Origin: Pseudomonas proteolytica
GTDB taxonomy: Bacteria > Pseudomonadota > Gammaproteobacteria > Pseudomonadales > Pseudomonadaceae
DNA: 64,000 nt
Assembly: GCF_007858275.1 (NCBI RefSeq)
Contig: NZ_VFEV01000002.1
Coordinates: 186,001-250,000, forward strand
Direction of reading: 5' to 3'
Shown: positions 8,047-18,444 of the stretch, piece by piece
Position numbering within the stretch: position 1 is the stretch's first letter
How the letters are laid out: the number at the start of each line of letters is the position of its first letter
Made by a program: the position numbers and the translations under genes
The notes under the pieces: generated by a model
The model's input: only the letters and a program-made list of their open reading frames with translations
Told to the model about the DNA's origin: nothing
Database searches by the model: none

Positions 8047-8141
8047 GGGCCGGCTTACCGGCGATAGGGGGATGTCAGTCAATGATGCAACATCAGGTAG
8101 ACCGCTATCGCTGGTAAGCCTGCGCCTACAGCGATAGCGGC
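8047..8141. repeat. REP-type inverted pair
   Basis: GGCCGGCTTACCGGCGATAG near 8048 and its imperfect reverse complement CGCTATCGCTGGTAAGCC near 8114-8130 face each other across about 50 bases. This is the familiar 'accorded by GCCGGCTTACCGGCGA' extragenic palindrome of Pseudomonas. It lies between ansB and DUF1654, downstream of ansB, where such elements usually sit at transcript ends. Confidence 0.65.
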
Positions 8142-8161
8142 GTATCGGTTACCGAGTGAAC

Positions 8162-9379
<1,218 letters not shown>

Positions 9380-9440
9380 TTAACCTGCTGATTTAAAACA
9401 AATTTTTAACGGTGTGTGAGTTTTTGGCTTTAGCTCGTGT

Positions 9441-9484
9441 CCGAATTTCCGAACGCTGGCGGCTTCGGCGTTCGGTTGTCCGAA
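9441..9484 (-). promoter_or_regulatory. AauR-type enhancer half-sites upstream of ansB
   Basis: TTCGGTTGTCCGAA at 9471-9484 is an exact TTCGG-N4-CCGAA site, the motif known for the response regulator AauR in acidic amino acid use by pseudomonads. More half-sites follow within 30 bases: CCGAA at 9441 and 9449 and TTCGG at 9464. They lie about 115-155 bases upstream of the inferred sigma-54 start, a normal enhancer distance. Confidence 0.6.
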
Positions 9485-9637
9485 ATTCATTCCGGAAAAA
9501 TCAACAAGACGCTTCTGAAATGCGGCCGCAGGTCTGTCGTTTTAGAGAACGATCGCCTAGCCCGGATGTTTAGGCACGAGGGGGGTGGGCTGTAGGGCAG
9601 GAAGTAGAGCGTGCACGGAAAAAGCCCGTTTCTTTCG

Positions 9638-9666
9638 TTGACAAAATTCAGCCTTATTCGCATAGT
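9638..9666 (+). promoter_or_regulatory. Sigma-70 promoter of the rbs operon
   Basis: A perfect TTGACA (-35) at 9638-9643, a 17-base spacer, and CATAGT (-10) at 9661-9666. The start of transcription would be near 9673, right at the edge of the RbsR palindrome at 9675-9688. Confidence 0.7.
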
Positions 9667-9674
9667 TTGTTTAG

Positions 9675-9688
9675 CGCAAACGTTTGCG
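9675..9688. promoter_or_regulatory. RbsR operator
   Basis: CGCAAACGTTTGCG is a perfect 14-bp palindrome with the central CG of LacI-family operators. It overlaps the expected transcription start of rbsB, so bound RbsR would block transcription until ribose is present. Confidence 0.8.
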
Positions 9689-9766
9689 AGATGTTTCACG
9701 AGCACTCCGTGAGTGAGGTGAAGCTGCAGGCGTTGCTCAAAATAATCATAAGATCGGAGTGAACCC

Positions 9767-10726
9767 ATGAAGCTGCCATTCGCTGGACGTTTGCTTGCTG
9801 CCGCTGTCCTGGCTGCCGCATCCGCTGCCCTGCCTCTTTCCTCTGCATTCGCTGATGACAGCGCCGCCAAACCCAAGGTCGGCCTGGTGATGAAGTCCCT
9901 GGCCAATGAGTTTTTCGTCACCATGCAAGACGGTGCCAAGGACTATCAGAAAGCCCATGCCGCCGATTTCGACATGATCACCAACGGGATCAAGAACGAA
10001 ACCGACACCTCGGCCCAGATTGATATCGTCAACCAGATGATCCTCGCGAAAGTCAACGCAATCGTCATCGCGCCCGCCGACTCCAAGGCCCTGGTCAACG
10101 TACTGAAGAAAGCCTCCGATGCCGGGATCAAGGTGGTCAACATCGATAACCGCCTCGACCCAGAAGTGCTGAAAAGCAAAAACCTCGAGGTTCCCTTCGT
10201 AGGCCCGGATAACCGCAAGGGTTCGCGCCTGGTCGGCGAGTACCTGGCCAAGCAGTTGGCGAGCGGCGACAAGGTCGGGATTATCGAAGGTGTGCCGACC
10301 ACCACCAACGCCCAGCAACGCACCGCCGGCTTCAAGGATGCGATGGATGGGGCGGGTATGAAGATTGTCTCCGTGCAGTCCGGTAACTGGGAGATCGACC
10401 AGGGCAACAAGGTCGCGGCTGCCATGTTGAGCGAATACCCAGACCTCAAGGCGCTGCTGGCCGGTAATGACAATATGGCCTTGGGTGCCGTTTCTGCGGT
10501 ACGTGCGGCAGGCAAGGCCGGCAAGGTCCAGGTGGTTGGCTACGACAATATCGCCGCGATCAAACCGATGCTCAAGGACGGCCGCATCCTGGCCACCGCC
10601 GACCAGGCGGCTGCGCAGCAAGCAGTGTTTGGTATCCAGAACGCGCTGAAGCTGGTCAAGGGTGAAAAGGTCGAGTCCGTGGATGGCGTGATCGAAACGC
10701 CGGTAGAACTCGTCCTCAAGCAATAA
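9767..10726 (+). CDS. rbsB: D-ribose periplasmic binding protein
   Basis: This 319-residue protein captures ribose in the periplasm for the RbsAC transporter. A signal peptide ends near SAFA-DD. The mature part starts KPKVGLVMKSLANEFFVTM, typical of type I sugar-binding proteins, and includes the hinge segments VVNIDNRLDP and LAGNDNMALGAV. It is the first gene behind the TTGACA promoter and RbsR palindrome. A GC-rich hairpin follows its stop, which probably keeps the rbsB message more abundant than the distal genes. Confidence 0.93.
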   Translation: MKLPFAGRLLAAAVLAAASAALPLSSAFADDSAAKPKVGLVMKSLANEFFVTMQDGAKDYQKAHAADFDMITNGIKNETDTSAQIDIVNQMILAKVNAIVIAPADSKALVNVLKKASDAGIKVVNIDNRLDPEVLKSKNLEVPFVGPDNRKGSRLVGEYLAKQLASGDKVGIIEGVPTTTNAQQRTAGFKDAMDGAGMKIVSVQSGNWEIDQGNKVAAAMLSEYPDLKALLAGNDNMALGAVSAVRAAGKAGKVQVVGYDNIAAIKPMLKDGRILATADQAAAQQAVFGIQNALKLVKGEKVESVDGVIETPVELVLKQ

Positions 10727-10745
10727 TCCCTGGCTGCGCACTACA

Positions 10746-10770
10746 GCGCCCGTTCACGTCGAGCGGGCGC
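10746..10770 (+). repeat. Intercistronic hairpin between rbsB and rbsA
   Basis: GCGCCCG at 10746-10752 pairs with CGGGCGC at 10764-10770 across an 11-base loop. No T-run follows, so it is more likely a 3'-end protecting hairpin or partial terminator, as often seen after binding-protein genes in transport operons. Confidence 0.55.
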
Positions 10771-10784
10771 CTGGAGATTTTCCT

Positions 10785-12338
10785 ATGTCATCTTCCGCAC
10801 CGACCACTGTCCTCTCGGTCAGCGGTATCGGTAAGACCTATGCCCAGCCTGTCTTGTCTGACATTACCCTGACGCTCAATCGCGGCGAGGTGTTGGCACT
10901 GACCGGTGAGAATGGCGCGGGCAAAAGCACCCTGTCGAAGATCATCGGTGGCCTGGTTACACCCACCACCGGGCAGATGCAGTTCAACGGCCAGGACTAT
11001 GCCCCGGCCAGCCGCACCCAGGCGGAAAAGCAGGGGATCCGCATGGTGATGCAGGAGCTCAACCTGCTGCCGACCCTGACCGTAGCCGAAAACCTGTTCC
11101 TCGATAACCTGCCCAGTCGTGGTGGCTGGATCAGCCGCAAGCAACTGCGCAAGGCCGCGATCGAGGCCATGGCACACGTGGGGCTGGATGCCATCGACCC
11201 GGACACCCTGGTTGGCAGCCTGGGCATCGGTCATCAGCAGATGGTCGAGATCGCCCGCAACCTGATCGGCGACTGCCATGTGCTGATCCTCGACGAACCG
11301 ACGGCAATGCTTACCGCCCGTGAAGTCGAGATGCTGTTTGAGCAAATCAGCCGCCTGCAGGCTCGGGGCGTGGCAATTATCTACATTTCCCATCGCCTGG
11401 AAGAGCTGGCCCGCGTGGCCCAGCGCATTGCGGTGCTGCGTGACGGCCAACTGGTGTGTGTCGAGCCAATGGCCAACTACAACAGCGAGCAACTGGTCAC
11501 GCTGATGGTCGGTCGCGAGTTGGGCGAGCACATCGACCTCGGCCCGCGCACCATTGGCGCGCCTGCCTTGACGGTCACGGGCCTGACCCGTTCGGACAAG
11601 GTCCGGGATGTGTCCTTTGAGGTGCGCGCCGGTGAGATCTACGGCATCTCCGGACTGATCGGTGCCGGTCGTACGGAGTTGCTGCGCCTGATCTTTGGTG
11701 CCGACCTGGCCGACAGTGGCACGGTGGCCCTCGGCTCGCCGGCCCGGGTGGTGAGCATTCGCTCGCCGGTGGATGCGGTAGGGCACGGCATCGCGCTGAT
11801 CACCGAGGATCGCAAGGGCGAGGGCCTGTTGCTCAGCCAGTCCATCAGCGCCAACACGGCCCTGGGCAATATGGCCAAGGTGTCCAGCGCCGGCCTGGTC
11901 AATGGGCGTGATGAAGCGGCGCTGGCCAAGCGGCAGATCGACGCCATGCGCATCCGCAGCTCCAGCCCCGCGCAATTGGTGTCCGAGCTGTCGGGAGGCA
12001 ATCAGCAAAAGGTGGTGATCGGCCGCTGGCTTGAGCGCGATTGCGCGGTGATGCTGTTCGACGAACCGACCCGTGGCATCGACGTCGGCGCCAAATTTGA
12101 TATCTATGCGCTGCTTGGCGACTTGACCCGCCAGGGCAAGGCGCTGGTGGTGGTGTCCAGCGACTTGCGCGAGCTGATGCTGATCTGCGACCGCATCGGC
12201 GTGCTGTCTGCCGGACGCTTGATCGAAACCTTCGCGCGTGACAGCTGGACCCAGGACGAATTGCTTGCCGCCGCGTTTGCCGGCTATCAGAAACGTGATG
12301 CGTTGCTCAACGAAGCAGCGCCCAGGACAACCCCATGA
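10785..12338 (+). CDS. rbsA: Ribose ABC transporter ATP-binding protein
   Basis: A 517-residue protein with two ABC domains in tandem, as in sugar importers. The N-terminal half has an intact Walker A (GENGAGKST) and Walker B (LILDEPTAML). The C-terminal half has a degenerate Walker A (GLIGAGRTELL) but a good signature (LSGGNQQKV) and Walker B (LFDEPTRGID), the usual asymmetry of RbsA/MglA. Its TGA overlaps the rbsC ATG. It acts on the inner face of the membrane with RbsC. Confidence 0.93.
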   Translation: MSSSAPTTVLSVSGIGKTYAQPVLSDITLTLNRGEVLALTGENGAGKSTLSKIIGGLVTPTTGQMQFNGQDYAPASRTQAEKQGIRMVMQELNLLPTLTVAENLFLDNLPSRGGWISRKQLRKAAIEAMAHVGLDAIDPDTLVGSLGIGHQQMVEIARNLIGDCHVLILDEPTAMLTAREVEMLFEQISRLQARGVAIIYISHRLEELARVAQRIAVLRDGQLVCVEPMANYNSEQLVTLMVGRELGEHIDLGPRTIGAPALTVTGLTRSDKVRDVSFEVRAGEIYGISGLIGAGRTELLRLIFGADLADSGTVALGSPARVVSIRSPVDAVGHGIALITEDRKGEGLLLSQSISANTALGNMAKVSSAGLVNGRDEAALAKRQIDAMRIRSSSPAQLVSELSGGNQQKVVIGRWLERDCAVMLFDEPTRGIDVGAKFDIYALLGDLTRQGKALVVVSSDLRELMLICDRIGVLSAGRLIETFARDSWTQDELLAAAFAGYQKRDALLNEAAPRTTP

Positions 12339-13312
12339 AAACAGCAACTCCAACCGCAAAAGCCGGCGGCAATTTCTACGGCCTGGGCACTTACCTGGGC
12401 CTGGCAGGTGCCTTGATGGCGATGATTGCGCTGTTCTCGGCCCTGAGCAGCCACTTTTGGTCCTATGACACCTTCAGCACCATCGCCAACCAGATTCCCG
12501 ACCTGATGGTGCTGGCGGTCGGCATGACGTTCATCCTGATCATCGGCGGCATCGACCTGTCGGTGGGTTCGGTGCTGGCCCTGGCAGCATCTGCGGTCAG
12601 CGTGGCGATCCTCGGCTGGGGCTGGAGCGTAGTCCCGGCGGCGTTGCTCGGCATGGGCTGTGCGGCCCTGGCCGGGACCATCACCGGTTCCATCACCGTG
12701 GCCTGGCGTATTCCGTCGTTCATCGTGTCCCTCGGCGTGCTGGAAATGGCCCGTGGCGCGGCCTACCAGATGACAGGCTCGCGCACCGCCTATATCGGCG
12801 ACTCCTTTGCCTGGCTGTCCAACCCGGTGGCATTTGGTATCTCGCCATCATTCATCATTGCCTTGCTGGTGATTATCGTTGCCCAGGCGGTCCTGACGCG
12901 CACTGTGTTCGGTCGCTACCTGATTGGTATCGGCACCAATGAAGAAGCGGTGCGTCTGGCGGGGATCAATCCAAAACCCTACAAGATCCTGGTGTTCAGC
13001 CTGATGGGGCTGTTGGCCGGTGTGGCGGCACTGTTCCAGATTTCCCGCCTGGAAGCGGCCGACCCGAATGCCGGCTCCGGCCTGGAGCTGCAGGTGATTG
13101 CCGCAGTGGTGATCGGTGGCACCAGCCTGATGGGCGGGCGTGGTTCGGTGATCAGCACGTTCTTTGGGGTGTTGATCATTTCTGTATTGGCAGCCGGCCT
13201 GGCGCAGATCGGCGCGACCGAGCCGACCAAGCGCATCATTACCGGCGCCGTTATCGTGATTGCCGTGGTGCTGGACACCTACCGCAGCCAACGCGCAAGC
13301 CGGCGGGGTTGA
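12335..13312 (+). CDS. rbsC: Ribose ABC transporter permease
   Basis: This 325-residue polytopic membrane protein of the BPD_transp_2 family forms the ribose channel. It has many hydrophobic helices and the conserved motif GIDLSVGSVLALAA in the third segment and GTSLMGGRGS late in the protein. It overlaps rbsA by four bases and is followed three bases later by rbsR. Confidence 0.93.
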   Translation: MKTATPTAKAGGNFYGLGTYLGLAGALMAMIALFSALSSHFWSYDTFSTIANQIPDLMVLAVGMTFILIIGGIDLSVGSVLALAASAVSVAILGWGWSVVPAALLGMGCAALAGTITGSITVAWRIPSFIVSLGVLEMARGAAYQMTGSRTAYIGDSFAWLSNPVAFGISPSFIIALLVIIVAQAVLTRTVFGRYLIGIGTNEEAVRLAGINPKPYKILVFSLMGLLAGVAALFQISRLEAADPNAGSGLELQVIAAVVIGGTSLMGGRGSVISTFFGVLIISVLAAGLAQIGATEPTKRIITGAVIVIAVVLDTYRSQRASRRG

Positions 13313-13315
13313 GAC

Positions 13316-14338
13316 ATGGCAACCATCAAGGATGTGGCGGCGCTTGCGGGCATTTCCTACACCACGGTTTCCCATGTGGTGAACAGGACGCGCCCGGTCA
13401 GCGAGCCCGTGCGGCTCAAGGTCGAAGCAGCGATCAAGCAGCTGGACTATGTACCCAGCGCAGTCGCCCGTTCGCTGAAGGCCAAGACCACCGCGACCAT
13501 CGGCCTGTTGGTGCCCAACAGCCTGAACCCGTATTTCGCGGAGCTGGCCAGGGGCATCGAGGATTACTGCGAGCGCAATGGCTACTGCGTGATCCTGTGC
13601 AATTCCGATGATAACGCCGATAAACAGCGCAACTATTTGCGGGTGTTGCTGGAGAAGCGCGTCGATGGCCTGATCGTTACCTCGGTTGGTGGCGATGACA
13701 GTGGCCTGGCGACTGGCCTCAAGGCGGTGCGCACGCCCATGGTCATTGTCGACCGGGGCCTGGAGGGCGTTGATGTGGATCTGGTGCGCATCGATCATGA
13801 GCAGGGCGCTTATCTGGCAACCCGGCATTTGCTGGAGCTGGGGCACCGGGATATCGCCTGTATCGGCGGACCGGCGCACACGCGTGTCGCGCAGATGCGA
13901 CTGGCCGGCTACCAGCGGGCGTTGCAGGAGGCCGGTGTGGCGGCTCCTGCCAGCCGCGTATTGGAAAGTGATTTCACCAGTACCGGTGGCTATGCGGCGG
14001 CGGTGCAGTTGCTGGCGGATAATCCGCCCAGCGCGATATTCGCCGGCAACGATATGATCGGCTTCGGTGTGCTGCGTGCGGCCGCCGAACGCAACCTGCG
14101 GGTGCCCGCCGAGCTGTCGGTGATTGGTTTTGATGACATTCAAATGAGCCGCTATGTCTACCCCGCGTTGACCACCGTGGGCCAGTCGATCCTGCAATTG
14201 GGGGAGATGGCGGCGGAGTTGTTATTGCGACGGATTGCGACACCGCAATTGCCGGCTGACCAACGCATTGTCACGCCGAGCATTGTCTTGCGTGAGTCAA
14301 CGGCGCCGTTGGCTGGCGTGTTTGCCTCAAACCGCTGA
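13316..14338 (+). CDS. rbsR: LacI-family ribose operon repressor
   Basis: A 340-residue repressor. The N-terminal helix-turn-helix reads ATIKDVAALAGISYTTVSHV, followed by the hinge helix (PSAVARSLKA) and a periplasmic-binding-protein-like ribose-sensing domain. It lies inside the operon between the transporter and the kinase, so it controls its own level. Its likely target is the palindrome at 9675-9688. Confidence 0.92.
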   Translation: MATIKDVAALAGISYTTVSHVVNRTRPVSEPVRLKVEAAIKQLDYVPSAVARSLKAKTTATIGLLVPNSLNPYFAELARGIEDYCERNGYCVILCNSDDNADKQRNYLRVLLEKRVDGLIVTSVGGDDSGLATGLKAVRTPMVIVDRGLEGVDVDLVRIDHEQGAYLATRHLLELGHRDIACIGGPAHTRVAQMRLAGYQRALQEAGVAAPASRVLESDFTSTGGYAAAVQLLADNPPSAIFAGNDMIGFGVLRAAAERNLRVPAELSVIGFDDIQMSRYVYPALTTVGQSILQLGEMAAELLLRRIATPQLPADQRIVTPSIVLRESTAPLAGVFASNR

Positions 14339-14360
14339 ACGAATTGATGAGTATTGATGT

Positions 14361-15278
14361 ATGCCAGCAAAAGTAGTGGTAGTAGGCAGCCTGAACATGG
14401 ACCTGGTGACCCGCGCCAGCCGGCTGCCTCGCGGCGGTGAAACCCTGGTCGGCCAGTCGTTTGCCACCGTGCCGGGCGGTAAGGGCGCCAATCAGGCGGT
14501 CGCTGCGGCGCGTCTGGGGGCTGACGTTGCGATGATCGGCTGCGTGGGCAGCGATGCCTATGGCGCCCAGTTGCGTGACGCGTTGTTGGTGGAGGGGATC
14601 GACTGCCAGGCCGTCAACGAGGTAGAGGGCTCCAGCGGTGTTGCGCTGATTGTGGTGGATGACAGCAGTCAGAATGCGATCGTGATTGTGGCTGGCAGCA
14701 ACGGCCAACTGACACCCGCGTCGCTGCTGGCGTTCGACGCTGTGCTGCAGGCGGCCGAGGTGATTGTCTGCCAGCTCGAAGTGCCCATGGACACTGTGGG
14801 GTATGCCCTCAAGCGCGCTCGCGCACTGGGCAAGACGGTGATCTTCAACCCCGCGCCCGCCAGCGGGCCGTTGCCGGCAGACTGGTACGCGGCGATCGAC
14901 TACCTGATCCCCAACGAAAGCGAAGCATCGGCCTTGAGCGGTGTGCCGGTGGATTCGCTGGACGCGGCCAAGGTCGCGGCTACGCATCTGCTAAATGCCG
15001 GTGCGGGCAAGGTGATTGTGACCCTGGGCTCGCAAGGCGCGCTGTTCGCCGATGGCCAGGGTTTCGAGCATCTGCCGGCGCCCAAGGTCCAGGCGGTGGA
15101 TACCACGGCGGCGGGCGATACCTTTGTCGGCGGCTTTGCCGCAGCACTGGCCAACGGGCAGGGCGAGGCCGAGGCCATACGTTTTGGCCAGGTCGCGGCG
15201 GCTCTGTCGGTCACCCGTGCCGGGGCGCAACCCTCTATTCCCACATTGCATGATGTTCAAGGCTTTGTTCGCCCATGA
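14361..15278 (+). CDS. rbsK: Ribokinase
   Basis: A 305-residue PfkB-family kinase that phosphorylates ribose to ribose 5-phosphate with ATP. The substrate-binding start ([20 protein letters not shown]), the [12 protein letters not shown] motif and the catalytic [13 protein letters not shown] motif are all present. It overlaps rbsD by four bases. Confidence 0.94.
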   Translation: MPAKVVVVGSLNMDLVTRASRLPRGGETLVGQSFATVPGGKGANQAVAAARLGADVAMIGCVGSDAYGAQLRDALLVEGIDCQAVNEVEGSSGVALIVVDDSSQNAIVIVAGSNGQLTPASLLAFDAVLQAAEVIVCQLEVPMDTVGYALKRARALGKTVIFNPAPASGPLPADWYAAIDYLIPNESEASALSGVPVDSLDAAKVAATHLLNAGAGKVIVTLGSQGALFADGQGFEHLPAPKVQAVDTTAAGDTFVGGFAAALANGQGEAEAIRFGQVAAALSVTRAGAQPSIPTLHDVQGFVRP

Positions 15279-15676
15279 AGAAGACTCCATTGCTCAACAT
15301 TGCCCTGTCGCGGTTGATTGCCTCCCTCGGCCATGGCGACATCCTGGTGATCGGCGATGCCGGCCTGCCGGTGCCGCCGGGGGTGGAGTTGATCGATCTG
15401 GCGCTGACCCAGGGCATTCCTGATTTCATCAGCACCCTGCGCATTGTGCTCACGGAGATGCAGGTTGAAAGCCACGTGTTGGCTGAGGAAATCCTGCACA
15501 AGCAGCCGCCGGCGCTGGCGGATCTCAACGCGCTGGACCCGCGCGACCTGGGTGAGCGCCGCCTGCTCAGTCATGAGGCGTTCAAGCAGCTCAGCCACAA
15601 GGCGCGCGCGGTGGTGCGTACTGGCGAGTGCCAGCCCTACTGTAATATCGCGCTGGTGTCTGGCGTGACTTTCTAG
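15275..15676 (+). CDS. rbsD: D-ribose pyranase
   Basis: This 133-residue cytoplasmic protein interconverts the pyranose and furanose forms of ribose, so that ribokinase has its substrate. The catalytic histidine is in [17 protein letters not shown], and the C-terminal [15 protein letters not shown] segment is typical. Its start overlaps the rbsK stop. Confidence 0.93.
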   Translation: MKKTPLLNIALSRLIASLGHGDILVIGDAGLPVPPGVELIDLALTQGIPDFISTLRIVLTEMQVESHVLAEEILHKQPPALADLNALDPRDLGERRLLSHEAFKQLSHKARAVVRTGECQPYCNIALVSGVTF

Positions 15677-15704
15677 CATTTCCCACAATGACAAGGAGTG
15701 CGTC

Positions 15705-16733
15705 ATGCAACATAGAATCCCAACCCTGCGACACCTGTTTCGGAGTGTGCTGCTTTTGTCCGTGCTAACTGCTGCAAGCGCCCAGGCGGCGGAAAAAATC
15801 GACCTGATCATTGATACCGATCCGGGCGCCGACGATGTAGTGGCATTGCTGTTTGCGATGGCCTCGCCACAGGAGCTGAACATTCGTGCATTGACCACGG
15901 TGGCCGGCAATGTGCGCCTGGACAAGACCTCGCGCAATGCGCGACTCGCCCGTGAGTGGGCAGGGCGCGAGGAGATCCCTGTGTATGCCGGCGCGCCGCA
16001 GCCGCTGCTGCGCACGCCGATCTATGCCGAGAATATTCACGGCAAGGAAGGCATTTCTGGTGTGACCGTGCACGAGCCGAAAAAAGGCCTGGCCGACGGC
16101 AATGCGGTCGACTACTTGATCAGCACCCTGAGCACCGCCAAGCCCCATAGCATCACCATCGCCATGCTCGGCCCGCAGACTAACCTGGCTCTGGCGCTGA
16201 CCCAGGCGCCGGAAATCACCCAGGGCATCAAGGAAGTGGTGGTCATGGGCGGCGCGCACTTCAATGGCGGCAACATTACCCCTGTGGCCGAATTCAATCT
16301 GTTTGCCGATCCGCTGGCGGCTGAAATTGTCCTTAAAAGTGGCGTCAAACTGACCTATCTGCCGCTGGACGTGACCCACAAGATACTGACCAGCGAGGCG
16401 CGCCTGAAGAAGATCGCCGACCTGAACAACAACGCCAGCAAGGTGGTAGGCGATATTCTCAATGAATACGTCAAGGGCGATATGGAGCACTACGGTATGA
16501 CGGGCGGCCCGGTGCACGACGCGACCGTGATCGGCTACCTACTCAAGCCCGAACTGTTCACCGGACGCCAGGCCAATATGGTGATCGATAGCCGCGAAGG
16601 CCCGACGTTTGGCCAGACCATCGTCGACTGGTACGACGGCCTCAAGCACGACAAGAATGTGTTCTGGGTTGAAAACGGTGATGCCCAGGGCTTTTTCGAC
16701 CTGCTCACCGAACGCCTGGCGCGCCTTGAGTAA
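15705..16733 (+). CDS. Exported nucleoside hydrolase (inosine-uridine preferring type)
   Basis: A 342-residue enzyme that splits the N-glycosidic bond of nucleosides to free ribose plus base. The calcium-binding DTDPGADDVVAL motif sits near residue 38, and other family blocks follow (MLGPQTNLALAL, VVMGGAHFNGGN, HDATVIGYLL). A signal peptide (hydrophobic LFRSVLLLSVLTAASAQAA) places it in the periplasm. It lies 28 bases after rbsD, behind an AAGGAG site, so it belongs to the rbs operon. It would release ribose from external nucleosides for RbsB to capture. Confidence 0.88.
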   Translation: MQHRIPTLRHLFRSVLLLSVLTAASAQAAEKIDLIIDTDPGADDVVALLFAMASPQELNIRALTTVAGNVRLDKTSRNARLAREWAGREEIPVYAGAPQPLLRTPIYAENIHGKEGISGVTVHEPKKGLADGNAVDYLISTLSTAKPHSITIAMLGPQTNLALALTQAPEITQGIKEVVVMGGAHFNGGNITPVAEFNLFADPLAAEIVLKSGVKLTYLPLDVTHKILTSEARLKKIADLNNNASKVVGDILNEYVKGDMEHYGMTGGPVHDATVIGYLLKPELFTGRQANMVIDSREGPTFGQTIVDWYDGLKHDKNVFWVENGDAQGFFDLLTERLARLE

Positions 16734-16752
16734 GGCGCCTGCCGGTTGGTTG

Positions 16753-16965
16753 CTATTCGCGTAGCGGGTCTTCGACCCCCATATGGTCGGCCGGGTATTT
16801 CTCGAATATCTGGCCGATGAAGGCCTGTGCGGCCTGGGTGCCCAGTTCCTTGACCAGCAGGTCTATGCCGATGATTGCCAATTCTTCCGGGCTGCCTGGG
16901 CTGTAGGAGCTTTGCCCTTGAGGCCATTTGGCTTTGATATCGGCATTGATGGTAACGATGGTCAT
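16753..16965 (-). CDS. Hypothetical protein (70 residues)
   Basis: A short protein starting MTIVTINADIKAKWPQGQ and ending DHMGVEDPLRE, with a central helix (ELAIIGIDLLVKELGTQAA). It is convergent with the nucleoside hydrolase. I do not recognise a family, but the amino-acid composition is normal for a real cytoplasmic protein. Confidence 0.5.
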   Translation of the reverse strand: MTIVTINADIKAKWPQGQSSYSPGSPEELAIIGIDLLVKELGTQAAQAFIGQIFEKYPADHMGVEDPLRE

Positions 16966-17100
16966 CGGGTTCTCGCGGTTCGCAAAGGCTGGACTGGCGC
17001 GCAGAGTTAACCATTTTGCGCCGCGTTTGGCACTGCTACTTAGGCATGAAGTGAGCGCTGTGCGACACTGGTGCCCTGTTTAATTGTCAGGACAAGCCAC

Positions 17101-17406
17101 GTGCACATCGATTTGACCAACCCCAAGAGCCTTACATTGGAAGCCGTTCGCCAAATGATTGCCAGTGCCAGCGACGACCAGCACACCCAATTGCGTGTGA
17201 CCAAGGCCGGTATTGCCTATATCTCCTCCTGCGTGGTGGGAGGGATGGAGGTCAACGGGCTGTTGTTCCGCCTGGAAACATGGGCGGCAGGGTCTGGCTA
17301 CGTGGGCAGGGTGGCGGCCAGTGATGAGGTGTGGGTGACGCAGATTTATAACGCGCTGAAACAGAACTGGCCAAACCCGCCCTTTGACTACATCGACATC
17401 TACTGA
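17101..17406 (+). CDS. Hypothetical protein (101 residues)
   Basis: The GTG at 17101 was preferred over the GTG at 17071 because AGGA lies eight bases before it. The product starts MHIDLTNPKSLTLEAVRQMI and contains alternating beta-strand and helix segments, with no signal peptide. No family recognised. It stands alone between the 70-residue gene and the I78 lipoprotein. Confidence 0.55.
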   Translation: MHIDLTNPKSLTLEAVRQMIASASDDQHTQLRVTKAGIAYISSCVVGGMEVNGLLFRLETWAAGSGYVGRVAASDEVWVTQIYNALKQNWPNPPFDYIDIY

Positions 17407-17554
17407 CACTTGTTCATATCTGGTGACGATTGATTCATCAGGCCGTGGCGCTGAGTCAGGCAGACTCGCTTACGGCCAATTGTGACAATTCTGAAACCAA
17501 TTGGCCAAATCACGGTCGCACGATCTCTGTCCATTTTTTATCAAAGGAGGCTTC

Positions 17555-17875
17555 ATGCCTTGGAAGCTCGCATCATTCGGTACCTTGTTGGCGGCAGCCG
17601 TCCTGGCGGGCTGCAGCACTGCGGGTACCTCTGAGCCGGCCAAAGACACGGCTGCGGCTGAGCCTGTTCATACACGCTGCGAATCGAAGGCTGCAGAGTT
17701 TGCGGTCGGCCAGAAAGCTTCGCCGCAATTGCTGGAGCAGGCCCGTACCCGTGCGGGTGCGCAGAATGCACGCATTCTCAAGCCCAACGATATGATCACC
17801 CTCGAATACCGCTCCGATCGCCTGAACCTCAATACCGATGACAACCTGGTGATCACCCGCGTCAATTGCGGCTAA
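17555..17875 (+). CDS. I78-family peptidase inhibitor lipoprotein
   Basis: A 106-residue lipoprotein. The start at 17555 follows AAAGGAGG and gives a signal with lipobox LAGC. The C-terminal part carries the I78 pattern: a cysteine, the VGQKASPQLLEQARTRAGA helix, then DMITLEYRSDRLNLNTDDN and a final VNCG. Family members inhibit serine proteases and are found in the envelope. A bidirectional terminator follows. Confidence 0.82.
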   Translation: MPWKLASFGTLLAAAVLAGCSTAGTSEPAKDTAAAEPVHTRCESKAAEFAVGQKASPQLLEQARTRAGAQNARILKPNDMITLEYRSDRLNLNTDDNLVITRVNCG

Positions 17876-17895
17876 TAACGCTTTTGCATCACCCA

Positions 17896-17928
17896 TAAAA
17901 AACCCCGTCACATGGACGGGGTTTTTTT
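17896..17928. terminator. Rho-independent bidirectional terminator
   Basis: AAAAAACCCCGTC and GACGGGGTTTTTT form a stem of 12-13 pairs with a short loop. A-run and T-run on the two sides let it serve both the I78 gene (+) and the convergent cold-shock gene (-). Confidence 0.9.
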
Positions 17929-17942
17929 GATTGGCGTAGAGA

Positions 17943-18155
17943 TTACTCTGCGCGAACCTGTGCAGCTTGCATACCCTTTTGGCCTTTCTCAGCCACGAAG
18001 GAAACGGTTTGGCCTTCTTTCAGGCTTTTGAAACCGTCGCTTTCGATAGCTTTGAAGTGTACGAACAGGTCGTCACCGCCACCTTGAGGAGTGATGAAGC
18101 CGAAGCCTTTTTCATCGTTGAACCATTTAACGGTGCCGGTTTGGCGATTAGACAT
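17943..18155 (-). CDS. Cold-shock protein, CspA family
   Basis: A 70-residue single cold-shock domain that binds single-stranded RNA and DNA. RNP1 (KGFGFIT) and RNP2 (LFVHFKAI) are present. The ATG at 18155 follows GGAGA and gives the standard start [21 protein letters not shown] long upstream stretch (to about 18300) could be the kind of leader typical of cold-shock mRNAs. Which paralogue it is cannot be decided here. Confidence 0.93.
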   Translation of the reverse strand: MSNRQTGTVKWFNDEKGFGFITPQGGGDDLFVHFKAIESDGFKSLKEGQTVSFVAEKGQKGMQAAQVRAE

Positions 18156-18311
18156 GGTGTATCTCCAAGAAACATATATTTTCAGTAGTGCTGTGCTGCT
18201 CAGGCCAACTGGGCACACTGGGCTATCATAGTCGAAATGTTCGGCTTGGGAGCCCCCCCAAGGCACTGTTTGCTAATCAATCGCGTCTTCTTCAGTGCCA
18301 TGGCTGGCTGT

Positions 18312-18332
18312 AAGCCCCGGTTTACGGGGCTT
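18312..18332. terminator. Hairpin, probable terminator
   Basis: AAGCCCCG and CGGGGCTT pair across a 5-base loop. On the plus strand TTTAG follows. It lies between the minus-strand secreted-protein gene at 18445 and the cold-shock gene and could end the former. Confidence 0.45.
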
Positions 18333-18444
18333 TAGCACGAAATATCAGCTAGTAAAAAAAGCCGTAAAAGCTGTGTAAATTGTGCGAAATAGCAGTTTTC
18401 AGAGGGTTTTCAGGTCATTTTGGTGGGCTGATTTCTCGCCACGC

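Noticed and set aside
8047..8141. A small RNA gene or CRISPR-like repeat at the REP pair
   Set aside because: Only two inverted units without spacers or a promoter; it matches common extragenic palindromes.
10788..12359. A 523-codon open frame on the minus strand opposite rbsA
   Set aside because: It mirrors rbsA codon for codon, has no recognised motif and arises from GC-rich third positions. rbsA itself is certain.
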